A stretch of 64,000 nt of DNA from Taxillus chinensis. Lineage: Eukaryota > Streptophyta > Magnoliopsida > Santalales > Loranthaceae. The DNA lies in the NCBI GenBank assembly GCA_023512835.1, contig CM042087.1, positions 44,448,017 to 44,512,016 of the forward strand, given 5' to 3'. Shown piece by piece: positions 49,408 through 59,906 of this stretch (position 1 is the first letter of the stretch; each line of letters starts with the position of its first letter). The notes beneath the pieces are model-generated. The model was not told the DNA's origin and ran no database searches. It saw only the letters and a program-made list of their open reading frames with translations. The position numbers and the translations under genes were made by a program.

Positions 49408-50583
49408 TGTCACGCCCCGAATTCCAGGGAACCCGGAACCGGGTACATGACTTCCCTTGCCTACACCCGAAAGGTCAAGGGGTTGGTGACTAGCACCAAT
49501 AGAGACTACACGCGGTCTTTGCTCAAATATGCAACCCTGTACGATCATACATCAAGGGTAATCCTGTACTTTCCCATACATCATCATGCATACAATAAGC
49601 CAAACAGTCATACGGAGAATCACATCACCAACAAGTATGCAAATATAATCGTCCACGGACTCATGTCCGGGATACAAACATAATACAATACACAATACGA
49701 ATACGATCGTATCATACATCGAGTAGTGGGCACGTCCTTCCTGGAAGAAAGTCCTCCACTAGTCTCGGGTCACACCTGAAAAAGGTAAACAACAAGTAGG
49801 GGTGAGCGACAAGCTCAGTAGGTGACCCCGACACTCTACATCATGCACACATACAAGTCTATACTACATGCTCTGTGTACTCGTGCACTGTGTAGTGTGC
49901 ACAATCATCAGGACTCAGCCTGCAAACAAACATCAGGACCTAGCCTGCCCACACAGACGCTTGTCCACGATCCTCACTAGGATCCCAGCTCGGGGCACTC
50001 GGCCCTACCACGGCGCTTATATGCCCGGACACGGTCGCCACACCGGCTTGCCATCGGTGCATATGCCTGCCATGTCAACCACATAGCACCATCGGTGCAT
50101 CACGGTGAGAACCCAAACAAGTCACGGAGTCCATGCCCCAATACCCCACATCAACATACTAACATGAGTATGGCATGTCATTCTCGACATTTCCTTTGGA
50201 ACTGTAGCCAGTCTCCACAAGTAAATCCTCAATCCTTGATTTATGAAGGAAGTGCCCATAGCAGCTATTTTCTTGAAATTAAAAGTCCTGTCATTGGGTT
50301 CCCATAGCATAAATAAGATAATCTGATTTTTTGGGGATTTTTCTGAGATGTCTAACCCCACTTTCCAAAAATTCACCACTACGAACTTTTGGGTTTTTCC
50401 GAGATTTTACACTAAATCCCAAATTTCACATTTTGAAATAATGGGAATTAATTTTTCTAGTATTTTTCTTTGAATCCAAATGGGGGGTATTTCGTTATTT
50501 ACATTGTAACTTAAGTATAATACTTAAATGTGTAGATGGGTATAGGTTGCAATGTAAATAGGTCCAGTCCAGTCAATCTGTAT

Positions 50584-50850
50584 TTCGAATCTGCCAGTGA
50601 AACTACATTTTCGAATCTGCATTTCGAATCTCTTTTCGAACTGCCTTCGACCCTCGAACCTACACTCGAACTACCTTCGAAAACTACCTTCGAAGTACCC
50701 ATGAACTGCCTTCGAAACTCCCCTTCGAAGTACCTTCGAACCTTCGAAACGACACTCGAAAATTTCACATTCGACACTCGAAATTACACTACATCGAACC
50801 TACCTTCGAACCTTCGAACCTTCGAATCGCACATTCGAAATTTTCAATTT
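50584..50850. repeat. TTCGAA-rich degenerate tandem array inside the solo LTR
   Basis: Roughly twenty TTCGAA or CTCGAA cores occur at 6- to 20-bp spacing, for example ACCTTCGAACCTTCGAATCG near 50810. Linkers are CTACC, CTGCC and CACT-like. The array lies in the downstream (R/U5-side) half of the LTR relative to its own TATA box. Confidence 0.85.
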
Positions 50851-51290
50851 CCGATCGATCTCATCGGTGTTCTCTACCCAGTTCACGACGATTCTTGTTC
50901 ATCATCATTTTTCACCTGTTTCTCGTCTGGATTCAACCCGGAATCTCATAAAACTCATACCTAATACTATATATTAGGTTTTAAATCACGTCTTACCCCT
51001 CAAACGCATTTAAATACAAGATTCAACCCAAAATTGGTTTTTCCCCAATTTCTAGGGTTCAACACGAATTTGCATGATTTCATCAAATTCTTACATGTTA
51101 ATCCAAAAAAACGGCAAGAAAAGGGTGAAGAATCAAGGAACACCTACCTGGAATGATTCTTGATGCTTGAACGAGCTCAAAACGCCCCAAATCGCCAAGG
51201 CCTCCAAGCTTCCTTCTCTCTTTCTCTCTCTAAGCTCTCCAACGCGAAACGTGAAACGCCGAAACGTAACGTGGAAGCTCTCTTTCCCCT

Positions 51291-51298
51291 ATTTATAT
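51291..51298 (-). promoter_or_regulatory. TATA box of the solo LTR
   Basis: Minus-strand ATATAAATAGGGGAAAGAG is a near-ideal plant TATA context. It lies about 330 bp inside the LTR start, as expected for a U3/R border. Confidence 0.65.
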
Positions 51299-51820
51299 TT
51301 TTGCCAGAACCGACCTAGTCAACCATTGACCCGATCAATAATTAACCTCCAAGGTCCCGAACTCCAAATTGAGTCAAACTACGATCAAAACGCTCGAAAT
51401 GACGAGCACAATACTACACGAATATTAGTACACCCAAATGACCGCTCAAACGCAAAGTCAACCAATAGACCCCGAAAAGTCAACAATCAGGTCAAACGGG
51501 GCCCCGACTCGGAATCGGGCCCAAGTACAGTCAAAATGCTCACATTGACGGCTACACTACCGTCCTGATAGTTACATTCCCATAGAATGACTATCTCTCA
51601 AGACTACCCAAATACGAGTCTTTACACATATAATATGAATTATATGATTATAATGAAACATACAATCAACTAATATTTATCACATTTTAAAAAGATGTAA
51701 GAACTCATTGTAGTTACCATGGATGGCTAGCTGCTAGTTGTGCCTTGTGATACTAAGAGGGCGTAGGGTGAATTATTATCGCCCTTTCAAAATAAATCCT
51801 TTAACAACAAAACTATTAGA

Positions 51821-52573
51821 GCATGTTTGGCGTAGACTGAATTTGGTTGTTTTTTGTATTTTAATACAAAAAAATTTTAGCGTTGAGTTGTTTGGCATTT
51901 GTTTTAAACTTTTGAAAACAAAAAATTTTACTATTTAAATTGTATTAAATCGGAATTTTTGGAAACAGCTTATCGATGTTTTCTATTTTTGTATTCAGTT
52001 TCTCGAATGACACGTGTCATTTTTGTCTCTCTTTTTAACCTTGCAATACTCTTCTCTACCCGCTCCTCTCCTCCCTCCGGTGCTGCCGCCGCTGCAGGAC
52101 CCCTACCGCTGCACGACCCCGACTCCCTGCATCCTCCTGCCGCTGCGAGATCTCCCCTTGCCGTTGCGCGATCTACCCTGTGGCTGCGGGATCTACCTCG
52201 TTGTTGCGCGATATCCCTCGCCGCTACTCAATCTCTCCCCCTGCCACTTCGCGATCTACACTGCGGCTGCTCGATCTCTCCCCGCCGTTGCGCGATATAC
52301 CCCACCGCTGCTCGATCTCCCCTTGCTGCTGTGCGATCTACCCCGCGGCTGCTCGATCTCCTCCCGCTGCTGAGCGACCTCCCTCCCCGCTGCAACGCCC
52401 ACTTCCGGTATCTTTAATTTGCCATAAAACGAAATACAATTTTTTTTAACTTAATCGAAAATAACTCCCAAACAACCCCGTTTGTTTTTAATTTGACATA
52501 AAACGGTTTTCAAATATAATTTTTAAAAATAATTTTTAAAAACAAAAAAATAAAAATAAGACCAAACATAGCC
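51821..52573. mobile_element. MITE-like DNA transposon with GC-rich repetitive core, TTAGA duplication
   Basis: Left end GCATGTTTGGCG; the reverse complement of the right end is GGCTATGTTTGGTC. The ends are similar and inverted, and are flanked by TTAGA at 51816-51820 and 52574-52578. The arms are AT-rich. The core (about 52075-52400) is a degenerate repeat of about 30 bp built on CGTTGCGCGATCTACC and GGCTGCTCGATCTC phrases. It yields Leu/Arg/Pro/Ser-rich open frames with no protein identity. The 5-bp duplication and GTTTGG ends do not settle the superfamily. Confidence 0.7.
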
Positions 52574-52787
52574 TTAGACTGCAACCAAGTGTTTTGTATT
52601 CTTTGAAATCCATAATTTTGGGTTAACAACACTTAAATCATTGCCAGATGTGACTATGGTCACCTTACCCAATACCAACTATAATATACTCTTAATTTAA
52701 CACCAACTGGATTGTTAGGACAAAATTATCAACCTCAAAAAGATTCTCTTTTAAAGTAATGGTTATTGGATTAATTCTGCATACTTT

Positions 52788-54240
52788 GTGTTGGACTATA
52801 TTTTAATTAGATTAGATACACATGCTTCACATGATATATCTTTCCAAATAACTTTTTTCAAAACACTCGCTACTATTCCCGTAACTACATACTCCAATGA
52901 GTACTTTTCCTTCCCCTCCAATGGCTCAATTCTCTCTCAATGGGCCACATCTTCCCCCTCTAAATACACTTTCCCTCGCACAATTTTCTTTCAACTCATC
53001 CAATTCTCTCTTCATTAGTAAAAATATTTTCTTTTATCAAATTGGTACTTACTTTTCTTGTGGTATCTTTCACCATTGTGATTCATAGAGGAGTAATCTT
53101 CTACCACTCCTTTTTTTTAATGTCATTGCAATGCTGGTGCATTTAATTATTATCATGTAATATTTTTACTATAAAGAAATAAATAAATTTCACGTTTGAA
53201 CATGTTTGACGTTGGTTTTCGTTTTCGGTTTTTAAAAATAGATTTTAAAGATAATATTAAAAAATTAAAAATGTCAGATTGTAAACGTGCAAACGTGTTT
53301 GGTGATGGTTTTTCCTTTTTTGTTTTCATTTCTTGGCGACGCCGTGATGCAGGGGCCTCATAGCCGGAGGTGACACAGCGGGGCAGGGAATGGGGAGGAA
53401 GAAGTTGTCATAGCGGTGGGTCACGCAGCGGTGTGGAGATCTGGCTGTCGCAGCGGGGCTTCGTCACAGCGTCGCGCAGGGGGTCGTCACAGTGATTTGG
53501 TCGCGCAGCAGCCGGAGGGTCATCACAGTGTCGCACCGGGGCCCAGGGAAGGTCGTGCCGGGCGAGGAGATCTGGCATTGGGGGGCCGTCGGCTGGGGGG
53601 GAGGTCGCTGAGCGAGGAGATCGCGCTGTGGGAGGCGACACAAGGATGCTGCGCACAGGGAGGCAGGGTGTTAGCGCAGCGGCGGCGGGCGACAGCAACT
53701 CCACCGGAAAATACTGGAAACAAAATACAACAAAATGAAAACACATTAAATGTGTTTTCATTATTCGGTACTCAAAAGCAACTTGTTTTCGGGAAAAAAA
53801 ATGAGTACAGATATCAAACATGAAAGAGAATTTTCTGTATTTAATACAGAAAACATTAAAAAAAAAATAGCGTAACCATACAACCAATTTTCTAAAATTG
53901 GCCGCCAAACCCCAAGTACTTATTTTCGCGAAAGCCACGATCACAACTTTTATATTTACTTTCAAGCCAACTTTTTCACCATTAATGTCCCAACCCTAAA
54001 TTAACTGAATTCTTTCTAAATTTCATCTTTTTTCACTAAAAATTACACTTGATTCTTAATTTGATTTAATTCATCCTATTGTGGATGAATCACAAATGCC
54101 CCAATGTCAAATCCTACCAACCATGACCTGCTATAATAGCCTTTGTGATGCCCACGAATCAAGGAGTATTGCTTCCTAGAAATCAAGGAACCTTTCTTAT
54201 AGATTAGAAAAGAGAATAATTACTCTGTGACTTAGCTTTC
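52788..54240 (+). repeat. Copy A of a diverged direct duplication (interrupted)
   Basis: 52788-53180 aligns with 54940-55335, and 53930-54235 aligns with 55495-55735, in the same order and orientation. Shared landmarks are CTCTCTTC followed by TTTTCTTTT and TGGTRCTTAC, then GTAATATTTTTRCTATRAAG, then CACTAAAAATTACACW and AATGTCAAAYCCTACC. A GC-rich MITE-like insert (53195-53925) splits copy A. A TATA-like CTCTAAATACAC is followed by leader-like pyrimidine-rich sequence, so the unit may be the promoter end of a transposon. No coding sequence is recognisable. Confidence 0.65.
53195..53925. mobile_element. Second GC-core MITE-like element, opposite orientation
   Basis: AT-rich arms surround a GC-rich core (about 53335-53700). 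The minus strand of the core has phrases such as CCGCTGCGCGACGCTGTGAC, the same style as the core at 52075-52400 on the plus strand. The ends are GTTTGRYG-like on the left and CCGCCAAACCCC on the right. Exact borders and target duplication could not be fixed. Confidence 0.45.
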
Positions 54241-54939
54241 ATGGCATGATATGGAATAAGTTTTTTAACAAAGAAAATGCCTTGAGACATTCTAGAGAGA
54301 GTAAATCCGCTTGTAGAGAGAAAATCCAATATCCAAAAAACCCCTTCTATTTTTTATCATCTTCATTCTTTATATTCATCCTCCATACACGGCTCTACCA
54401 CTTTCGTGTTGCCAAATTGATGCCACTGTCCTCCATTAGTCATTGGCACAACACAAACCTCTTTTCCTCCTTTTCCAAAAATTTTTGATGCCCCAAAATC
54501 ACATTGATTTGATAATACTATTCATCAATAGGCTATTATAGCATAAATAGTGAAGGTGAGCTCCGATAAAAATAGCAAAAAGGAGCTAGGATATAAATAA
54601 CGAAAAAACAAGTTCAGTTCAAAAACCAATTTTCTTATTTAAAATCTTCATATTCCAATTTTATGAAGTTAATACTTTCTTTTCCTCTTTTAAAAAAAAT
54701 ATGCATAGGAATAATGAAAGGGTATTGGGGAATTTGTTACTTGTAAAAATATAAACTTTTAATCTAGCAATCCTTAGGGTATAGTTTTTTAATACCTATG
54801 TAATGTTTGTGTTTGATAATATTAAAAAAAAATAAAAATGCAAAAAACGGTTTAACCTCTTCATACGTTTTTATTTAGAAAAAACCAAATAAGAATAAAG
54901 TAACAAAAACAAAAAAATATTCAAAAATAAAATAACACA
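54241..54939. other. Spacer between the two duplicated units
   Basis: AT-rich, with no recognisable gene or element ends. Confidence 0.4.
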
Positions 54940-55740
54940 CCCATATGATGTGTCTTCACATTTTTTTTTTCAAAACTACTTTTTCATACACTACTATTCC
55001 AACGACTACCTATTCCAATGATTACTTTTCCAAACGACTATATTTCCTCTCCAACAAATATTCTCTCCAAATGGTCACCTCTCCCCCATATAAATATATA
55101 CTAATTCTCTTCAATCACTCACACACCTTTCTTGGAACTCTCCCCAATTCTCTCTTCCTCAACAAAAATGTTTTCTTTTGTAAAGTTGGTGCTTACTCTT
55201 CTAGTGATGTTTTTCCTCATTTTGTGTTTCATATAGGGTACTCTATTATCGCTCCTTGTAATAAATTATTTTTAAGTTGTTGCTATGCTTGTTTGATTTC
55301 CATGTAATATTTTTGCTATGAAGTAATGTATAAATTGTTGGTCAAAATATATGTATGTGTACGTATATGCAGCGGCCCCGGTGGTCAGGCACAGCCTTCG
55401 CAGTTAGGCAGTCCCAAAAACAGGAAGAACCGGAAACCTTTTCGAGCTGGTCGCAGCATATTCACTCCCAACCACGGCTGCAATTCCTAGATCCCCTTTT
55501 GGGCCAACGTCTTTGCCATTAAACTTTCGATCTCTACCAAGTTAACTCAATTTCTTTTATAATTTTTTTTTTTACTAAAAATTACACATGGGTACTCTTA
55601 ATCTGAGTTAATTAATTCGTAAGAATTATAAATGCCTTAAATGTCAAACCCTACCGACCACGATATACTACAGTTGTCACTACGATGTCTAAGAATCAAG
55701 GTGCCTTGGGAGAACGGGAAACCTTTCATAGACATTAATT
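54940..55740 (+). repeat. Copy B of the diverged direct duplication
   Basis: The counterpart of copy A, without the MITE insertion. It has its own GC-richer patch at about 55374-55500 where copy A carries its insert. A TATA-like CCATATAAATATATAC at about 55086 precedes a pyrimidine-rich leader-like stretch. Confidence 0.65.
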
Positions 55741-56941
55741 TTCTTCATAAGAATTTAACTAATTTTATAATAAAATTAAAATAAATATTTAACACTTAAT
55801 GTTATAGTTTTGTTATAGGAAAAAAAATATGTGCTTGTGAATCCCCACATGCACAGTCTTGCATAATTTGGCGTCATGATTGAACCACAGTACAATATAA
55901 TGGACTGTTGTCACATCATCCAGGCCTACGTGGGTGACCTCCTACACATACCATTACTCTTTGTTATATAGATATTAAATAGTAAATTTTAAATATATAT
56001 TTTATTAGACTAAAAAATAATATAATAACAACCATAATATATAATTGTTGAATTTATTAGAAAAAAAAAGGTTTTATTTCTGTCGTGCCACCCTTATTTA
56101 CACTGGCAGAATCAATGCCCAATATATCACCCACTGTAAACGGTTCTTAAAACTTACCTTGTTTTTTCAAACGCGAGCTTTGTAAGTTGTATTTGAGTCG
56201 CCAAAACTTCAAGAAATCATGAAATATACAGACAAGGGTCCATGATTTCTTGAAAGAGTCTGATTTCAACATGATTTCACATGCTTCTTGAAGCATATGT
56301 TCCCCATATGGAATTCCCCGGGTGTGATTGAATTGATGGGTTTCAACAAGTTTTATTCTTTGATTTTTTATAGGCGTACAGACCAAACAATATCCTTAAT
56401 TCTTTCAATATTAAGGGTCATGCACCATCGAGATTACTACCGAGATTTCATTAATTCTTTTGGGATCAAGAACAGGAATTGGGTAGGAAAAGATGCACAC
56501 AGAGCCTCCAGAGGCATTAAGCATCAAAGTAAACATCACTAAATCAATCAAGTCATTTGTATGAAATGATGGACCTCGCTTACTCTTCTCAGCAGCAACG
56601 TGGCTTCACATCTTTCATGTAATATACAAGCCTTCGTGGAGGGTTCTGGACTTTCCCGGCCTGGATGGACATCCTGCGTTCTGAATGAAACACACACTGG
56701 TTTAGAACGCCTATAGCACACCAACCATTTACATAATAATACCAAGGCATAAGGCTAGGAAATTTCAGCCAGTGTTGACAGGTAGTTTGTACATTTGGAT
56801 ATGGCATCTCATGACTCTACTCGGAAGTCATTTTAGCACACAGACAAACTTTCAAGATTTCTCAAAGACAACATATAAAATGCAGGGAAGAGGGCGACCA
56901 ATTTTCATCACACACTTCACCTACTACTCTGGTAAAGGCCA
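55741..56941. other. Spacer and probable 3' UTR of the Aux/IAA gene
   Basis: AT-rich to 56100, then mixed sequence. The part next to 56942 is likely Aux/IAA 3' UTR. Short ORFs here have no recognisable content. Confidence 0.45.
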
Positions 56942-58160
56942 TCATCTCTCTTGAAGATAACACAGTACTGATATATAGCCCTCGCATAAATTAAGGCTTT
57001 TGTGACTCTCCTCTATGGTACTTGGGGCTGCAAGAAGCTGAGAATTGAAAATTGTTAGTAGCGGCTGAGGAGTTTATTGAAGTGGAAATGAGAGGATAGG
57101 GAATCCACTCCCTGTATTGAAACTAACCCAAAATGCGAAGTGGAATAATTGAACAAGTTTGTACGACGTAAGGAAGGCATTCCCAAAAAAAAGGAAGTTT
57201 GTACAACATAAGGAACCTCCAACATACCTAGTCCCACAGCGTTCGTACGATTCATAATCCTCAGCCTCCTGCAAGAGTCGGTGAACATGCTGCAAAAACA
57301 AGGCACGGTGAATTTGATAATAGGGTAACGTATATTCATGATATAATTGAAAGCTACATCAGCATCAAACATACTCCCATGGGACATCACCAACTAGCAT
57401 CCAATCACCATCCTTGTCCTCGTACGTGAGCACATATTCAGAGCAATGGAGAAGATCCGTTAAACAATTTTCACTCAATTTATCTCTGGTGGAATCTCCA
57501 TGTGAGCCACACTGTCCTGAGCCCAATTATTCATTGGCAAAAGTTAGCACTCGATTTGGAAAGTTTTGCAAAGAAATGAACATTAAGAAAGTGAGAAATA
57601 ATAAAGAGCTCGCCATAATCTAGATTTGATTGGGATATTTTCAGCTTTTATTTTTAAAATATAATAATTATTTTCAAGTATAAAAAACAGAAAAATAAAA
57701 AAAAACTAAAAAATAATTTTATTTTAGGGATCCTCTAAATTATAAATAAACTTTTACTGTTTTAAATTTTCAATTTTATTTATCAAAAAATAACAATTAT
57801 TTTTCTAAAAACGAAAACAAAAAAACATCCCAACCAAGCATACTCATTTTCTGACATAAACATGAATAACTCAAGAATGTAAAACTCATAAGCAACTTAA
57901 GTTGCAGTGATTCAAAGGCCAATGAAATCCCAAACCTTAGTTCTATAATTAAGTTACTCTTGCTGGGTGTGTATATTGATAAGAGGCCCTTGACAGATTA
58001 CTACCTGCCAATTTAGATATTATAATTTCATTTTGCGGTCACATGACCGGTTGATTTCTCAAGCTTTTTGGGGGAGTTGGAATTTTAAAAAAAAAATTAT
58101 TTTGGAATGATTTTTTTTTAATTAAAATTATTTTTTTTTTTTTTTTTTGGTTGTTTTGTG

Positions 58161-58191
<31 letters not shown>

Positions 58192-58264
58192 TTTTTTTTT
58201 TTTTATTAATTTTTTTTTTTTTTTTTTTCAAAAAATTTTTTTAAAAAAAAAAAAAAAAAAAAAA

Positions 58265-58299
<35 letters not shown>

Positions 58300-58332
58300 G
58301 GGGGGGGGGTTGGTGGGGTTTCTTTTTATACC

Positions 58333-58380
<48 letters not shown>

Positions 58381-59906
58381 TTTTTTTTTTTTTAAATTTT
58401 TTTTTTTTTTTTTTTTTTTTTTTGCCTTAAAAACTAAAAAAGAACTAAAAAAAAAAACCTTACCAATTGTAAAGCAGCTGAACATCTTCTCCAGTGCTGA
58501 GGAGAGTTGCACATAGCTGCCATAGTTTTTGAGATCAACCTTCCTTAGGTATGGGGCGCCATCCATACTGACTTTAACATAGAGACAACATGAGCCCAGC
58601 TTGCCTTGTGCATCACCACCACTCTTAGGAGCATTGCTTGCCATGGTATTCTTCCGGGAGGCCGGAATTGGAGGCCATCCAACCACCAGTGCCCTGTCAT
58701 AAAAATGCCACGCTTGACTGAATCCAAGTTCTCAGAAAGAACATGAATGGAATTCGTTTCAATAAAGCAAAACCATAAAATGAAGAGAAACATATCCAAG
58801 TTCCATCCATAAAACCATTTGATACAAATTCTGAAAAAAAAAAAGTCATGACATCCTAAATTTGGGGACGGACTTTGCAATAAAATTTTGAAATCCGAAG
58901 AGAACGGCGATGCACGCGGATAAAATCCATAAGCCATTTTTATTTTTACCACAACAAAGTTCCTTTGTAGTAACTTGTGTCTTTAGTAAGCATGTGGATT
59001 TTAAAAAAAAAAAAAATTTTATTGGAAAAAAATTTTTTTTTTTTTTCCAAATCGGGGTACGTTTACGGGGGGGACTTTGTACACATTAGATACACATAAC
59101 AAGAGGCAAATACAGGTACAGGCCATGCAAGCAAGAGGCATGATGAGCACCATGGTCTTATATACCGTGTTTTTTAATCATGAAACATATGAGGATTTTA
59201 TTTCATTTCGTTATTGTTGAGATACAAGAGGCAAGAGTTAGTTGTCCCATCTGAAACTGATCCAGTTAAATTTTGAATATACAAAATCTAAGTAGTACAA
59301 AAACTTATGAAATTGTAAAAAAAAAAAAAAAAAAAAGTTCTAGAACTTTGTAATGTAAGGATTTTGTGCCCCAAATTTTCTGTGATCTATTCACAAAAGT
59401 CAATAAAAAGGAAATAAAAGCTCAATTCATAAGATCAGCCGATAAAGAAAGAAGCCAAATATGGAGCAATCTACACCATGTGCAACCCAGAAAGGAAAAA
59501 GAAAGAGGCCACAATTTCCGGTCAAGAGTCACAGACAAAGGAAAATAATTACTTGTCCGAGGGAGCGACAAAACCATTGCCATTAGCACCACCACCACCC
59601 ACCACCCTGAGGCTTCTTCCCCGGCACCACCGGCTCCGGCGACCTGAGAACGACATCTTTCCTGGACGCCGCCGGCGACGGCACGCTGTCACTCTGGACG
59701 CCACACAGAGCACCATTGGCGGCCAAATCAGAGAAACCCCTCTTGGCCCCAGAAGCCCACGAGTTCTTCCCCACCCCTTCAGGCTTCCTTGCAGGAGACT
59801 GGGAACCCGGGAGTCCTAGTCTGAGCTCAGTGGCCTTTAAGTTAAGATTGAGACCCATGTTAGTTTTAATCCTGTTTATCTCGTCTTCCTTGGACGAACC
59901 CGACAT
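56942..59906 (-). CDS. Aux/IAA auxin-response repressor (IAA8/9/27-like), with apparent frameshift in exon 1
   Basis: Aux/IAA proteins repress ARF transcription factors and are degraded through TIR1 when auxin binds. Minus-strand exons are 59906-59553, 58693-58464, 57516-57375, 57289-57228 and 57027-56942 (stop TGA). Domain I holds the EAR motif TELRLGLPG (residues 26-34). Domain II has VVGWPPI followed by [10 protein letters not shown] where relatives have RSFRKN. Domains III/IV are well kept: [59 protein letters not shown] and [13 protein letters not shown]. Exon 1 as drawn is one base too long. In a GGT run near 59600 the frame reads GGGWWWC-stop, while the next frame gives [13 protein letters not shown], which joins exon 2 as KALVVGWPP. 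An internal donor after 59599 would also restore frame (KKPQGGGALVVGW). The C-terminus reads [15 protein letters not shown] and on, lacking the usual basic tail. This is a real Aux/IAA locus, possibly a decaying or diverging paralogue. Confidence 0.88.
58084..58440. repeat. Long T/A/G homopolymer tract in Aux/IAA intron 2
   Basis: Runs of T (many over 20 bases), a long A run and a GGGGGGGGGG block fill about 350 bp on the 3' side of the 58464 exon border. It produces meaningless poly-Phe and poly-Lys frames. Similar low-quality-looking sequence is at 59004-59080. Intron 1 is otherwise ordinary. Confidence 0.85.

Larger units (their letters stand above)
49408..51626 (-). mobile_element. Solo LTR of a large LTR retrotransposon, with CATAT target duplication
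   Basis: A 2219-bp unit that on the minus strand starts TGTAAAGACTCG and ends CGGGGCGTGACA, so it has canonical TG...CA ends. The 5-bp direct repeat CATAT flanks it at 49403-49407 and 51627-51631. No gag-pol, primer site, polypurine tract or second LTR exists between or beside the ends. This is the signature of LTR-LTR recombination. A TATA box, about 51291-51298 (minus strand), is followed by a transcribed-type leader with a good donor TTCCAG|GTAGGT near 51150. The GGGGCGTGACA end and long LTR suggest a Ty3/gypsy element, which is inference. Confidence 0.9.

Noticed and set aside
52014..52449. Leu/Pro/Arg-rich repeat ORFs in several plus-strand frames
   Set aside because: All three frames are open because the GC-rich 30-bp repeat lacks stops; no frame is favoured and no domain is seen.
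56548..56760. Alternative last Aux/IAA exon giving ERRMSIQAGKVQ
   Set aside because: An acceptor-like TTCAG and open frame exist, but the exon at 57027 continues the GLAP motif in frame and is closer, so it is preferred.
58151..58686. Poly-Phe (plus strand) and poly-Lys (minus strand) open frames
   Set aside because: They arise purely from T/A homopolymers in an Aux/IAA intron; only the exon part at 58464-58693 is real coding sequence.
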